Part shown: positions 28,851 to 37,253 of the stretch, in pieces
How the letters are laid out: every line of letters starts with the position of its first letter
How positions within the stretch are numbered: position 1 is the first letter of the stretch
Source of the DNA: Roseivirga misakiensis
Lineage (GTDB): Bacteria; Bacteroidota; Bacteroidia; Cytophagales; Cyclobacteriaceae
Direction of reading: 5' to 3'
Assembly (NCBI RefSeq): GCF_001747105.1
Contig: NZ_MDGQ01000005.1
Span: 744,001-808,000 of the forward strand
DNA: 64,000 nt
Program-made: the position numbers and the translations under genes
The notes under the pieces: model-generated
Database searches by the model: none
Told to the model about the DNA's origin: nothing
The model's input: the letters and a program-made list of their open reading frames with translations, nothing else

Positions 28851-30023
28851 ATGAAAATCTCAATACTATCTTTCATTACTCTCCTTATTACGACTACAAC
28901 CACAGTTCCAACCCACAACTTATCTTCGTTACCTTCACTTAGTTCATCCGCCACTGAGTATGGTTTGGAAGAAGAACTAGAAGTATTACCATTTCTCATT
29001 GACAAAGACCAATCACAAGGTGTTAGTTCGATCGAGAACATTTCAATCATCAAGGAAAATATGCCATACATTTTGCTTGCCAATAATAAGAAGAAAGAGC
29101 AAGAAGAGAATTTTTCAATAAGCGGCAGTAAAGTCACCTATAATTACGGGTACTTTTCAGCATATGGAGACTATAAAGGTTATATGTACAGTTTTCAATT
29201 TTCCGACCTGAAAGAGGTTGAGTTAGAAAATGGGATAGCCGCTAAGCTTGTGTTTAATGGAGAAGATGTGACATATCAATATGCGATCGGAAAAGCATTT
29301 GCTCCAGCCGGTAGAGCCCGTTACTACAATAAAATTGCGATCAGCTTTACAAACATGGAAGCCGGTAAACTGGTAACCAAGGCGCTTCAAAGGGTGGCTA
29401 ATGGTTCTTTGAAAAATTCAATCACTGAAATGGATAAAACACTTGTTCCCAGTAATAAGGTAAAAGAGTGGGTAAGTAATTACGGGCTTCAAAATCTAAT
29501 CGACCAAGCGGAAGATGGTAATGCGGTTGCGCAAAGGCGCTTGGGGAGATATTATAGGTTCGTAGCCAAAAACGATGAAGAGGCCGTAAAATGGTATGAA
29601 AAGGCCGCCAACCAATTAGACTTCTATGCCCTTGGCAACCTGGCATACCACCTTGAAAATGGCTATGGCGTAGAAGTAGATAAAGAAGAAGCCGCTTATT
29701 CCTTGGCCTTTAAAAATGCAATAGCACCATATGGAGAATCAAGAATTAATGGCATCAGAGGCTTAATAGGTTTGGACAATGCCCGAAACTTGATTATGGA
29801 AGTGCTTGTTGAGGAATTAATTCGCGATGGTGACTTATTCGAAATAACAGATGATAAAGATATCATAGGGAATGTTTTTTATAATGTGGCAGAGTTTTTT
29901 GAAACAGGTGTTGCAAGTGACTATCCCAAAGATCTCTCCAAAGCGAGGGCCTTTTATGATCTAGCTAGTGATTATGGCCATGAACATGCCAAAATAAAAC
30001 TGGCCACTTTCAAGAAAAAATGA
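28851..30023 (+). CDS. secreted Sel1-repeat protein
   Basis: The protein is 390 residues from the ATG at 28851; a TTG 60 bp earlier would place a hydrophilic stretch before the signal peptide, so it is not used. After the signal peptide (MKISILSFITLL..., Thr-rich) come ~160 residues of unrecognised mostly-beta sequence, then Sel1-like (TPR-related) repeats at roughly 210-290 (GNAVAQRRLGRYYR, AVKWYEKAANQ, YALGNLAYHLENGYG) and again at the C-terminus (AEFFETGVASDYPKDLSKARAFYDLASDYGHEHAKIKLA). Sel1 proteins usually mediate protein-protein contacts. It is the first gene inside the segment bracketed by tRNA-Met remnants B and D. Confidence 0.75.
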   Translation: MKISILSFITLLITTTTTVPTHNLSSLPSLSSSATEYGLEEELEVLPFLIDKDQSQGVSSIENISIIKENMPYILLANNKKKEQEENFSISGSKVTYNYGYFSAYGDYKGYMYSFQFSDLKEVELENGIAAKLVFNGEDVTYQYAIGKAFAPAGRARYYNKIAISFTNMEAGKLVTKALQRVANGSLKNSITEMDKTLVPSNKVKEWVSNYGLQNLIDQAEDGNAVAQRRLGRYYRFVAKNDEEAVKWYEKAANQLDFYALGNLAYHLENGYGVEVDKEEAAYSLAFKNAIAPYGESRINGIRGLIGLDNARNLIMEVLVEELIRDGDLFEITDDKDIIGNVFYNVAEFFETGVASDYPKDLSKARAFYDLASDYGHEHAKIKLATFKKK

Positions 30024-30117
30024 TACTGAACTTGAAAACCATTTTTTGAAAAGACGAACCGAGTTTATTGTACGCTTGCCTAAAATTATCTGACTTAACT
30101 ACAAAAGAACTGTTCCA

Positions 30118-30972
30118 TTGAGATATATAAAAGACCAAGGGGTTTTCAGATCTAGCCAATCCGACTTTCTACGCTATGTTATAGAAGACTTACGAGATGG
30201 TTCACGCAAAATAAAAGTTGTTTTGGTGGGAGCATCTGATTATGAAAGAGATGTAAATGGTTCTTTTAGGGATGATTACACGTATTATGTAAGCAGTTCA
30301 AATGAAAATTTATTCATAGGGCCGCTAGAAAAGCACAATTATCCTTTTGGTCCAGAAAAATATTACAATAAAAAAGGGGAGGAAGTCAGGGACTATTGGG
30401 AAACACGAGTAGATTCATCTGGTTATTACCATTATTGTGATAGGAGTTATGACTTTTATAGACCATACACCTCCGCTGAACTCACTCAAATGCTACCAAG
30501 AGGAGTAGATGAAAATAAGCTCCCTTGTTTTCTGATTTATAGAATTCTGGAAAAAGGGCACATTCTAATACCTATACCAGATGAGATGTCCCTTAAAGAG
30601 GTTTTTGACCCACTTTTGAAAACACTATTACATGTCAATGGAAAGATTGATGCTGAGGTTTCAGAACTGAGAAAATTTATAGCGCTAGAATTGGAAATGG
30701 TACCATACAATGGTGCCTATGCATCTAAACCCGGATCAAAAGCTCGGATGAAAGAAGTCCTTGACCGTGCGCGTGCTTTAAAGGAGGGCAAACCCATATC
30801 GCCTCCTACAAAACAGGGATTGAAACCAGGTCAGGTGAATAAAGAGGATTTCGATAAGGAAGTGGAGAGTATGTTGGCTTTCAGGGGCACTAAGCTCTTA
30901 GGTTTTGATTATTTCAAAGAACTTTTCCTTGAAGCTTATCCTACTCGAGGGTTTGAGAAAAAAAGTTATTAA
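30118..30972 (+). CDS. unknown protein, possibly 5'-truncated, first of a three-gene accessory cluster
   Basis: The frame runs 284 codons from a TTG at 30118. The in-frame stop TGA at 30091 excludes a longer product, and there is no ATG for the first ~120 codons, so either TTG is the true start or the gene has lost its 5' end. The protein is soluble, Tyr- and charge-rich (segments YYHYCDRSYDFYRPY and MLPRGVDENKLPCFLIYRILEKG), with no signal peptide or membrane helix. A basic, Lys/Pro-rich linker (~215-240, PISPPTKQGLKPGQ) precedes a C-terminal helical part. No family was recognised. Eight bases separate it from the next gene. Toxin/immunity or defence cargo is a guess based only on location and gene spacing. 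Confidence 0.55.
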   Translation: MRYIKDQGVFRSSQSDFLRYVIEDLRDGSRKIKVVLVGASDYERDVNGSFRDDYTYYVSSSNENLFIGPLEKHNYPFGPEKYYNKKGEEVRDYWETRVDSSGYYHYCDRSYDFYRPYTSAELTQMLPRGVDENKLPCFLIYRILEKGHILIPIPDEMSLKEVFDPLLKTLLHVNGKIDAEVSELRKFIALELEMVPYNGAYASKPGSKARMKEVLDRARALKEGKPISPPTKQGLKPGQVNKEDFDKEVESMLAFRGTKLLGFDYFKELFLEAYPTRGFEKKSY

Positions 30973-30980
30973 AGAGACGT

Positions 30981-31640
30981 GTGAAAAACTATATCTACCT
31001 TGATGCTAAAAGAATTGACTCCTATTATGATCAATTAATGGGCTTTAAGACCGAAGAAGATTATTTTTCTGTCTGGCCGAAATGGGTAGGTGGGTTAAAT
31101 ATTTCAACCTCATCCCCGACAAAACCCGTCTACTCTCTTTATGAAAAATCCGTTGCAGTAGCCGAATACATCAAAAGCAGCAATCAATTCTTACCCAAAA
31201 GACATGCTCCCTATCCGTTATGCAAAAAAGACTATGTGTATTATGAAGAAACGCTTACAGCAAGCAGAATAGAAGTCCAAGACAAATTGAGTCTATGGAT
31301 ATCTGAGAGTACTTCACTAGAATCAACCTCTGAAAACTCAAAATATGGCCACCTTCTTTTGATAGAAGATTACAGAAGGGCAGATGGTGATGTCAAGTTT
31401 CTTGGAAGCAGAGGCATGTCTCAGTTGCTTACCAGTCATGGTATAGGTTTGAAGCTTAGTAAATCAGAGGAACAAGAGTTAAGTTTGAAGCCAATTGAAT
31501 TCTTGAAAACAAAGGCCAATTCTGTTTTTGAACCTATGAAAATAACCGCTTTGTATCGATTAATTGATTGGAATAAAGATCTAGTGAATGACAAACGGAT
31601 ATGTACTTTAGGGTACGCTCTACTTATTGCTCAATCTTAG
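30981..31640 (+). CDS. unknown soluble protein, second gene of the accessory cluster
   Basis: This is a 219-residue protein starting with GTG at 30981, preceded by an AAAGAG purine stretch. There is no signal peptide or membrane helix. The opening NYIYLDAKRIDSYYDQL, a tyrosine-rich amphipathic start, is reminiscent of defence-associated proteins that begin YLD-x-x-x-x-x-SY-x-Q (DUF6414-like), but this is a weak resemblance. The rest (LLLIEDYRRADGDVKFLGSRG; TALYRLIDWNKDL) alternates strands and helices. Close spacing to both neighbours (8 bp and 23 bp) argues for one transcript with 30118 and 31664. Confidence 0.6.
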   Translation: MKNYIYLDAKRIDSYYDQLMGFKTEEDYFSVWPKWVGGLNISTSSPTKPVYSLYEKSVAVAEYIKSSNQFLPKRHAPYPLCKKDYVYYEETLTASRIEVQDKLSLWISESTSLESTSENSKYGHLLLIEDYRRADGDVKFLGSRGMSQLLTSHGIGLKLSKSEEQELSLKPIEFLKTKANSVFEPMKITALYRLIDWNKDLVNDKRICTLGYALLIAQS

Positions 31641-31663
31641 CATAGGCTTTTTAGAATTATTAA

Positions 31664-32251
31664 ATGCTTTACATAAAATTCGATATAAAAGATCCAGCCA
31701 AGTTTACAGATTTCCAAAAGGTTTTTGACCACATGTTAAAAACCCGTCAGCCAGGCTTTGAATTTGAAGAGGAAGATATTGAGGGGCCATCTACTGAAGA
31801 GGAATGGAATAGAATGACTGATAGGGAATGGGAAGAGCTAAAAAAGAAATGGAGAGAGGAGGTTGAACCTGAAGTCAAGCGGTATCGCGAGTTAATTCCC
31901 GATTATGCTAATGAATTTTTAGAATCCTATATTGGATTTGACGAGAAAAAAGCGGGTGTTTTTGCGTTCGATACTTTGGGTATTTTCAACTATCTGGAGT
32001 TCACGTTCGAGGTGGATATGGATAAACTTGAAAAATTCGATGAAACTAGCGGTGTGGTTGAGTTCTCCACTGGAAACTTTCCTTTTGGCGGCATGGAACG
32101 ATTTTTAATGACGCTCAAAGCCTTCGATCTCATCCCAACAGAATGCTACAATGGTTTTATTGTCTATGAATTTGATTGGAAGAATGATTTTTACCACGAG
32201 GCTATCGACCTTATAGAAAAGACTAGAGAATATAAAGAGAAATTCAGGTGA
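31664..32251 (+). CDS. unknown acidic protein, third gene of the accessory cluster (immunity-like)
   Basis: This is a 195-residue, strongly acidic cytoplasmic protein. It has a strand-rich start (MLYIKFDIKDP), a very charged helical middle (~40-75, many Glu/Trp: EEEWNRM, EWEELKKKWREE), and an alpha/beta C-terminal part ending EKTREYKEKFR. No family was recognised. Small acidic proteins last in a short operon are typical of immunity proteins in polymorphic toxin loci, but no toxin catalytic motif was identified in the neighbours. The assignment stays open. Confidence 0.6.
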   Translation: MLYIKFDIKDPAKFTDFQKVFDHMLKTRQPGFEFEEEDIEGPSTEEEWNRMTDREWEELKKKWREEVEPEVKRYRELIPDYANEFLESYIGFDEKKAGVFAFDTLGIFNYLEFTFEVDMDKLEKFDETSGVVEFSTGNFPFGGMERFLMTLKAFDLIPTECYNGFIVYEFDWKNDFYHEAIDLIEKTREYKEKFR

Positions 32252-32445
32252 TGATTCTTAAAGGGAAGCTTTGAGTAACAAATGAATAGATTGGTTCATG
32301 TGTCAATGTTCGTTTTTTGCATGAACACCAGTCTGTTCATAAACAGTAAGCTTTCCCAAACTTCTAAGAGAGGAATCACACAGATTTTCTTTAATGAATA
32401 CATTCTCTCAAGCACAGAAAATTGGTGGCCTATCGATCGGTTTTG

Positions 32446-32559
32446 ATGGAACGTCTGACTACAAGAGATATTGAGGTGTTGAAGTTGATCGCTCAGCGCA
32501 AGACTGTACATGAGATAGCCGATGCACTTATGATGGTTCGTTGTAGAAACCCTAAGTAA
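32446..32559 (+). pseudogene. LuxR-type helix-turn-helix fragment
   Basis: A 37-codon frame reads LTTRDIEVLKLIAQRKTVHEIADAL, a near-perfect first half of a LuxR/GerE HTH. It then breaks (MMVRCRNPK, stop at 32557) just where the recognition helix (normally S-x-R-T-V-x-x-H) should begin. No receiver or sensor domain precedes it in frame. It is a gene relic, not a working regulator. Confidence 0.6.
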
Positions 32560-32723
32560 AAATATGATAGGAAAGTTAGGACTGTGGAGCTGAAGGGATT
32601 ATACCGTTTTTCGACTTTGGTCCATTTTTGGGTGATTAGTGTGTCGAATGGTTGGAATTTGCTTGGGACTCCCTATTTTGAATCAAACACTTTCTGAAGT
32701 GAGGAAGTATTAAGGCAATTAAA

Positions 32724-32835
32724 CTTGCGTGCAAATTAAGTGCAAATAAAAAAGCCACTTCGCGCTTTTAAACGTAAGTGGCTGTCTTTTAAGCTCCTCC
32801 TCTTGGGCTCGAACCAAGGACCCTCTGATTAACAG
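32724..32835 (-). repeat. tRNA-Asn(GTT) 3'-half plus terminator remnant (copy C), att-like
   Basis: On the minus strand, CTGTTAATCAGAGGGTCC, a T-arm (CTTGGTTCGAGCCCAAG) and a GAGGAG acceptor strand match a tRNA-Asn 3' half. The upstream anticodon stem does not pair, so the 5' half is absent. Downstream are a hairpin (AGCCACTT/AAGTGGCT) with a T-run and two TTTGCAC repeats, the same overall plan as the tRNA-Met remnants but with different sequence. Confidence 0.6.
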
Positions 32836-32983
32836 AGAGAGGGTTCTTTTTTGAGATTTATTCCTTTTGGAAATTTAGAGCCTGAACTAATTCTAATGTC
32901 GGCGATATGGTTAATCTATTCGAAGTTGAGAGTGCCTTTTCAAAGTAGTTGACACGATATTTAGAAAGAATAAAAACATGCAG

Positions 32984-33077
32984 AAAACGTGCAAGTAAGG
33001 CATAAAATAAGACAGCTACTTTCGTAACTGTCTTATTTTGAAGTGGGCCCACCTGGGCTCGAACCAGGGACTTTCTG
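32984..33077 (-). repeat. tRNA-Met 3'-half plus terminator remnant (copy D), att-like
   Basis: This is near-identical to copy B across the CTTGCACGTTTT block, the terminator hairpin and the tRNA-Met 3' half (T-loop TTCGAGC intact here). Similarity to the tRNA ends at CAGAAAG on the anticodon stem, and the following sequence is an unrelated small hairpin (CCCCGAAGTTTCGGGG). It sits 68 bp beyond the stop of the Crp-family gene. Confidence 0.75.
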
Positions 33078-33145
33078 CCCCGAAGTTTCGGGGATGAGAT
33101 AGGCAAATAATTTAGTTTTAAGTACTCAGAAGAGAGCTGAATCAT

Positions 33146-33874
33146 TTAAAAGCTAATTTCCCTAAAAAAGTCAGCTTCTTTTGCCAGCTTCTTTTCATCT
33201 AAGATGCCTATTCTTTTGCCTTCGAGCCTGATAAGCCCTTCAGTTCTGAATTCAGAGAGTAATCGTATTAATGTTTCAGTGGCAGTACCAATCAGGTTAG
33301 CAAGCTCTTGCCGTGTTAATGACAAATCAATTATCGTGCATTTCGTTCCTTCCACCCCATAAGTTTGCTTTAATGTGAGCAAAGTTCCTGCAAGTCTTTC
33401 CCTGACAGAATATGCTGAGAATTGGGTCACTTTCTTTTCCATTTGTCCAAGGTGTTTGCAAACCTCGTTTAGCAATTTCTGAAGGAAGCCTGGGTTTGAA
33501 CATATCGCAGAAAGAAAATCTTCTTTTGGAATAAAGGAAATGCAAGCTTCTTCCGTGACCGTGGCGGTTGCGGCATAATACTCTTCGCTTAACAACGCAC
33601 GATAACCTAAAAAGTCATCTTGTTTACTGATATATAAAATCTGTTCTCCTCCTTTCGAACTATTTTGGGAAACTTTTACTTTACCCGAGTGAATACAGAA
33701 CAGCCCCATCGGTCTGGTACCCTGATAAAAGAGAACTTGTCCTTTATTGTAGGTGATTTTCGATTTGTGAGAAGATAAGGTATCAAGTTCTGAATCATTT
33801 AGCTCTGCCAAGAGGCTCAGGTGACCTGAATGAAACACCTGAGGTTGAAAGTCAATAGTTGCTGAAAGGCTCAT
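33146..33874 (-). CDS. Crp/Fnr-family transcription regulator
   Basis: This is a 242-residue protein with an N-terminal cyclic-nucleotide-binding-fold domain (~15-130), a dimerisation helix (~130-155) and a C-terminal Crp-type winged HTH (~160-225; LTRQELANLIGTATETLIRLLSEF). The phosphate-binding cassette of cAMP receptors (GE...RSA) is not conserved: the corresponding stretch is FLGYRALLSEEYYAATA, without the Glu and Arg. FNR iron-sulfur cysteines are also absent, so the signal is unknown and probably not cAMP. It is the last gene of a minus-strand run (serine hydrolase, NmrA-like, this), with a 63-bp gap upstream. Confidence 0.85.
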   Translation of the reverse strand: MSLSATIDFQPQVFHSGHLSLLAELNDSELDTLSSHKSKITYNKGQVLFYQGTRPMGLFCIHSGKVKVSQNSSKGGEQILYISKQDDFLGYRALLSEEYYAATATVTEEACISFIPKEDFLSAICSNPGFLQKLLNEVCKHLGQMEKKVTQFSAYSVRERLAGTLLTLKQTYGVEGTKCTIIDLSLTRQELANLIGTATETLIRLLSEFRTEGLIRLEGKRIGILDEKKLAKEADFFREISF

Positions 33875-33937
33875 TTTAAAATTTTTTTAAAAACTGAAAT
33901 AAAAACCCGTTGTGAGAAAAGTCCTCTGTTCGATCTG

Positions 33938-34801
33938 TTAGTTGAGTTTATCTACTTCTTGCATAAAGAAGCTTTCTAACCGATGTATTCCATGACGTGG
34001 AGCAATATTATTTCTTGCCATCATGGCCAGAAAGAACTCAAAGGGACCATAAGTTTTGGATGATGTGAAAATTTTCAAGCCAGATAGAAAGATGCGTTTG
34101 ACCCAATTGGGTATATGACTGATCTTCAATGGACGTTTCCAGGCTCTTAATGCCAAGGCTGCTATTTCATTCTGCGTGAGAATATCCGGCCCACCTATTT
34201 CAATCTCTTTTTGATCACTTTCAATACTGTCTGCAACAGCTTGGGCTAGGTCAGCACCATGAATTGGATTGAGTTTGAATTCACCATCTCCAAAAAGATA
34301 AACCCTCCCTTTTTTGGCCATTTCGAGAAAGTCCTTCATATCAGAGTAGAAACCATTTGGGCGTATGATGGTGTAGTCTAGGCCCGACAGTGTTAAAGCG
34401 TCTACAAACTTTTCTTTCGCCTCCATAATCTTCAAATGCCGCATTTGGTCCCCACCAATAACCGAAACGTATATGAACTTAGCCACTCCTGCTGCTTTGG
34501 CTTCATGGAGCAGGTTCATATTGGCTTGATAGTCAACGTCCATATAAGTAAGACCGTCTTTCTGACGTGTAATACCAACAGTAGAAATGACCACATCTAT
34601 CTGGTCCATTACCCCATTCAAAGTATTAGGTTTGGTTACTTCAGCTTCAATGATTTGACCCTTTTTCAGGCCTAAATCTTTGAGCTTATTGCTGGTGCGA
34701 GCTATGACCTGGAAGTTTATTCCTTTAAATTGTAGCTCCTTGACAATATGCCTCCCCAAATAGCCGGTTGCCCCGGCTACTAAGATCTTCTCCTTTTTCA
34801 T
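33938..34801 (-). CDS. NmrA-like/atypical SDR NAD(P)-binding oxidoreductase
   Basis: This is a 287-residue Rossmann-fold protein. The N-terminal dinucleotide motif GATGYLG (residues ~10-16) and a following basic residue (ART at ~37-39) suggest NADP(H). The segment YVSVIGGD and the YTIIRPNGFYSDM region fit the SDR-a/NmrA family, which lacks the usual YxxxK catalytic pair. Members are redox sensors, epimerase-like enzymes or quinone reductases, so substrate is unknown. It starts 7 bp after the stop of the serine hydrolase gene (34809-35963), so the two are co-transcribed. Confidence 0.8.
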   Translation of the reverse strand: MKKEKILVAGATGYLGRHIVKELQFKGINFQVIARTSNKLKDLGLKKGQIIEAEVTKPNTLNGVMDQIDVVISTVGITRQKDGLTYMDVDYQANMNLLHEAKAAGVAKFIYVSVIGGDQMRHLKIMEAKEKFVDALTLSGLDYTIIRPNGFYSDMKDFLEMAKKGRVYLFGDGEFKLNPIHGADLAQAVADSIESDQKEIEIGGPDILTQNEIAALALRAWKRPLKISHIPNWVKRIFLSGLKIFTSSKTYGPFEFFLAMMARNNIAPRHGIHRLESFFMQEVDKLN

Positions 34802-34808
34802 TTGTCTG

Positions 34809-35963
34809 CTATTTTGAGTTTGTACTAATTCCTATCAATATTTCAGCAAGGAACATGATGTGCTGTTGCATGTAATCTGTGTTATTAAAGGTGCCACTTA
34901 GGTATATATCCAATTCCGGACAGAAATACATATAGGCTCCCGTACTGCCTGAATGGCCGATTAACGTGAGGGCTGGCCATGAAGGATTCAATTCATTTAA
35001 TACCCACTTTCTAAGCCCATACCCATAGTAAGTGCCTTTGCTTTCTGGTACCCATTGTTGCATTTTTTGAAGACTACTCTCACTGATTAAATTTCCCTGA
35101 AAAATAGCCTTAATAAAGTCGTTCAGGTCTCGACCAGAACTGCGGATGGCACCGCCTGCCCAATCGGCACTGAGGCTCTGGTAACGGCTGATCTCAATGG
35201 GGCCAGCATAGATTTCGGCCAATGGAAAGTCTGGTCTTTTAACAGGCTCCGACCATAGGTTCATACTGGTCAGCTCCATACTCAAAGGATTGATGATGTA
35301 CTTTTCGAAAAACTGATGCAGCGGTATTTTGGTAACTTTTTCAATGATAAGGCCGAGCAACACATATTCGGTATCTGAATAATGGTATCCTAGGCCAGGT
35401 TGGAATCGAGCCTTGAAGTGCTGCCGTGTAAAGTCGATGAGCTCCATAGGTTTCCAAAAATGATCGGGTTCCGTGATTAGCTTCTGCATCATGTTTACAC
35501 CTGAAATGGGTGTGTCTTCGAAGTAATCGGCCATGCCAGAAGTGTGGCTCAGTAAATGATGAATCGTCAACTCCTTGCTATAATCTACACCATCGATGAC
35601 TGACAGGCCCGTAACTACCTTACCCAGATGGTCTGCCACCCGATCTTCAAAAGCCAGTTTCCCTTGATCTACCAAAAGCGTAATGGCTGTAGCCGTAAAG
35701 GTCTTACCGATGCTGGCGGTGTAATAAGGAGTATTTAAGGTGACCTCCTCACCATCGGCAAACTTCCCGACTACCGTATCTATTAAGATCGATTGGTCAG
35801 CTGTTTCTATTCGGAAGAAGGCATTGCGAATGACCTCTTCCTCAGTATAAGTTTTGAAAAGCTGGTGTAATTGTTCCAACCTGTGCTTTTGGTTATTCTC
35901 CTGAGACAAAGCGTTTAACAAGAACCCGGTAATCAGTAGTATGATGAGGAATATCTTTTTCAT
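34809..35963 (-). CDS. secreted serine hydrolase, beta-lactamase family
   Basis: This is a 384-residue protein with a signal peptide (MKKIFLIILL..., cleaved near LSQ). The active-site triads of the class C beta-lactamase fold are S84-I-G-K87, Y195-S-D197 and H337-S-G339. The Tyr-Ser-Asp variant and HSG are common in esterase and DD-peptidase-like members. It lies directly downstream of a second hydrolase gene of the same fold (36038-37117); the two proteins are only distantly alike, so this looks like an old duplication. A stable hairpin with a T-run (35985-36022) separates the two genes, so expression of this one may depend on readthrough. Confidence 0.85.
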   Translation of the reverse strand: MKKIFLIILLITGFLLNALSQENNQKHRLEQLHQLFKTYTEEEVIRNAFFRIETADQSILIDTVVGKFADGEEVTLNTPYYTASIGKTFTATAITLLVDQGKLAFEDRVADHLGKVVTGLSVIDGVDYSKELTIHHLLSHTSGMADYFEDTPISGVNMMQKLITEPDHFWKPMELIDFTRQHFKARFQPGLGYHYSDTEYVLLGLIIEKVTKIPLHQFFEKYIINPLSMELTSMNLWSEPVKRPDFPLAEIYAGPIEISRYQSLSADWAGGAIRSSGRDLNDFIKAIFQGNLISESSLQKMQQWVPESKGTYYGYGLRKWVLNELNPSWPALTLIGHSGSTGAYMYFCPELDIYLSGTFNNTDYMQQHIMFLAEILIGISTNSK

Positions 35964-35984
35964 GAGTTGTTAAGTTTCAGCTTT

Positions 35985-36022
35985 TAAAAAATGCCGGGCC
36001 GTAATTTGGCTTGTGGCCCGGC
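35985..36022 (-). terminator. rho-independent terminator between two hydrolase genes
   Basis: A perfect 8-bp all-GC stem (GCCGGGCC with GGCCCGGC) closes a 14-nt loop and is followed on the minus strand by an A and a run of six T. It begins 15 bp after the stop of the 36038-37117 gene and ends ~20 bp before the next start codon, leaving almost no room for a separate promoter. Confidence 0.75.
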
Positions 36023-36037
36023 TTGATTATGATTGTT

Positions 36038-37117
36038 TTAGAATTCGTTGACTACCAGCGCTTCCAGCACCTCATTGACCGGGCTCCAGTTTTCCACATT
36101 GCTGAGCAGGATAATCATGCTGTTGGTTTCGGGTAGTAGAGCAATTATAGAGGTAAAGCCATCGATGTTGCCCCCATGATTGTAGACTAGGGTGCCGTCT
36201 ATTTTGATAGTGAACCAGCCAAAGCCTGAGGTGAAAAAGTCGTCTTCCGTATAAGGAGCGGCAAAGTAGTCTGCCTTCTCATTCGCTGTTAGGAGTTCAT
36301 TGCCCATCAGTGCATCGCCCCATTTTTCCAGGTCAGCAATGGTACTTTCAAATTCACCGGCACTATTAGCCAGTTCCATCAAGTAAGGTGCTATCAGTTG
36401 GCCATCTTTGTATCCTTTGGCAAAGCCAGCTCCCTGAATGTCATCTGCGCCTTTACCGGTTTGGTTCATACCCAAGGGAGTCATTACATTTTGACCGATG
36501 TAGTCATCGTAGTCCATGTCTGTCAACTCTTCGATAAGAAGGCCCAAAATGAGATAGCCTGAATTGGAGTAGGAGAAGTTGCTTCCAGGTTCGTAGAGTA
36601 AACCATCTTCACCAGCAGATTCTTTAATGATATCGTAGATTTCCTCTGCAGTGAAGAACAAGTTCTGATTTCTGTAAACCTCTTCTATCACGCCTATATA
36701 ATCGGGTAACCCGGAATAATGAGTCATCAAGTGTCTCAATGTGATTTTGTCACCGTGGGGAAATTCATCGTCAAAATCACTTAGTGGCTGGTCAAAGCTT
36801 TCGATCAAGCCATCTCTTTTGAGATTGATAATGCCCATTGTGGTGAAGGCCTTAGTCATGGAACCAATTCTGTAAACCAGCGATGGGTCGTTAGCAATGC
36901 CTGCTCCGGCATCTGCTATGCCAAAGCCTTTTCTCATAAAATCGGTGCCTCCTTTTCTAATCAGAACGCTCCCTTGAAAGCCATGTGTTTCCAGCAAAGC
37001 TTCTGCAGTTGTGTATTCCCCAGAGATATTTGGTGTCGGTGCGTCATCATCATTGCTGCAAGAGCTGATGATCAAGAGAAGAGAGAGTACGATGATTGAG
37101 TGTAATAATGTTTTCAT
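36038..37117 (-). CDS. serine hydrolase lipoprotein, beta-lactamase family
   Basis: This is a 359-residue lipoprotein: signal core then LIISS-C20 and SNDDDAP, the Asp-rich stretch after the lipidated Cys often linked to surface export in Bacteroidota. Catalytic elements are S86-M-T-K89, Y183-S-N185 and H314-G-G316. It resembles D-alanyl-D-alanine carboxypeptidase/esterase-type members; the substrate is unknown. It is preceded by promoter module S1 (37138-37200), shared with two other operons in this block, and followed by a strong terminator. Confidence 0.87.
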   Translation of the reverse strand: MKTLLHSIIVLSLLLIISSCSNDDDAPTPNISGEYTTAEALLETHGFQGSVLIRKGGTDFMRKGFGIADAGAGIANDPSLVYRIGSMTKAFTTMGIINLKRDGLIESFDQPLSDFDDEFPHGDKITLRHLMTHYSGLPDYIGVIEEVYRNQNLFFTAEEIYDIIKESAGEDGLLYEPGSNFSYSNSGYLILGLLIEELTDMDYDDYIGQNVMTPLGMNQTGKGADDIQGAGFAKGYKDGQLIAPYLMELANSAGEFESTIADLEKWGDALMGNELLTANEKADYFAAPYTEDDFFTSGFGWFTIKIDGTLVYNHGGNIDGFTSIIALLPETNSMIILLSNVENWSPVNEVLEALVVNEF

Positions 37118-37137
37118 AGTTTTTGATCTTTAAAAAT

Positions 37138-37200
37138 TGTTTGATGATTCAAAGGTGGGGCATTGGGAAGCCCAGATCGTCCGGGAATCTTTTTCAGGAC
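37138..37200 (-). promoter_or_regulatory. shared 63-bp promoter module, copy S1 (upstream of hydrolase lipoprotein)
   Basis: On the minus strand: GTCCTGAA, 11 nt, GACGAT, 21 nt, CTTTGAATCATCAAACA. It matches S2 (43095-43157) and S3 (44680-44742) with identical spacing. The 3' edge lies 20 bp before the ATG. YTTTG fits the 3' half of the Bacteroidota -7 box, and GACGAT sits where the -33 element would be. An extra AAAAGTCCGG lies just upstream. Confidence 0.7.
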
Positions 37201-37253
37201 TTTTACTATGAAATACCGGACTTTTTTGAAGTCCAAGAAGGGGGGGCTCTTGG

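Larger units (their letters stand above)
32252..33145. other. 894-bp gene-poor scar region
   Basis: No intact gene is seen. The region holds, in order: a 3' fragment of a LuxR-type regulator gene (32446-32559), a tRNA-Asn-type remnant with terminator (32724-32835), and tRNA-Met remnant D (32984-33077). The remaining ~550 bp show no coding potential or repeats I can support. It looks like the accumulated junctions of successive insertions and deletions. Confidence 0.6.

Noticed and set aside
36038-37117. Beta-lactam resistance gene
   Set aside because: The SxxK/YxN/HGG pattern marks the broad serine hydrolase family, and the KTG box of true beta-lactamases is absent; the same applies to 1573-2610 and 34809-35963.
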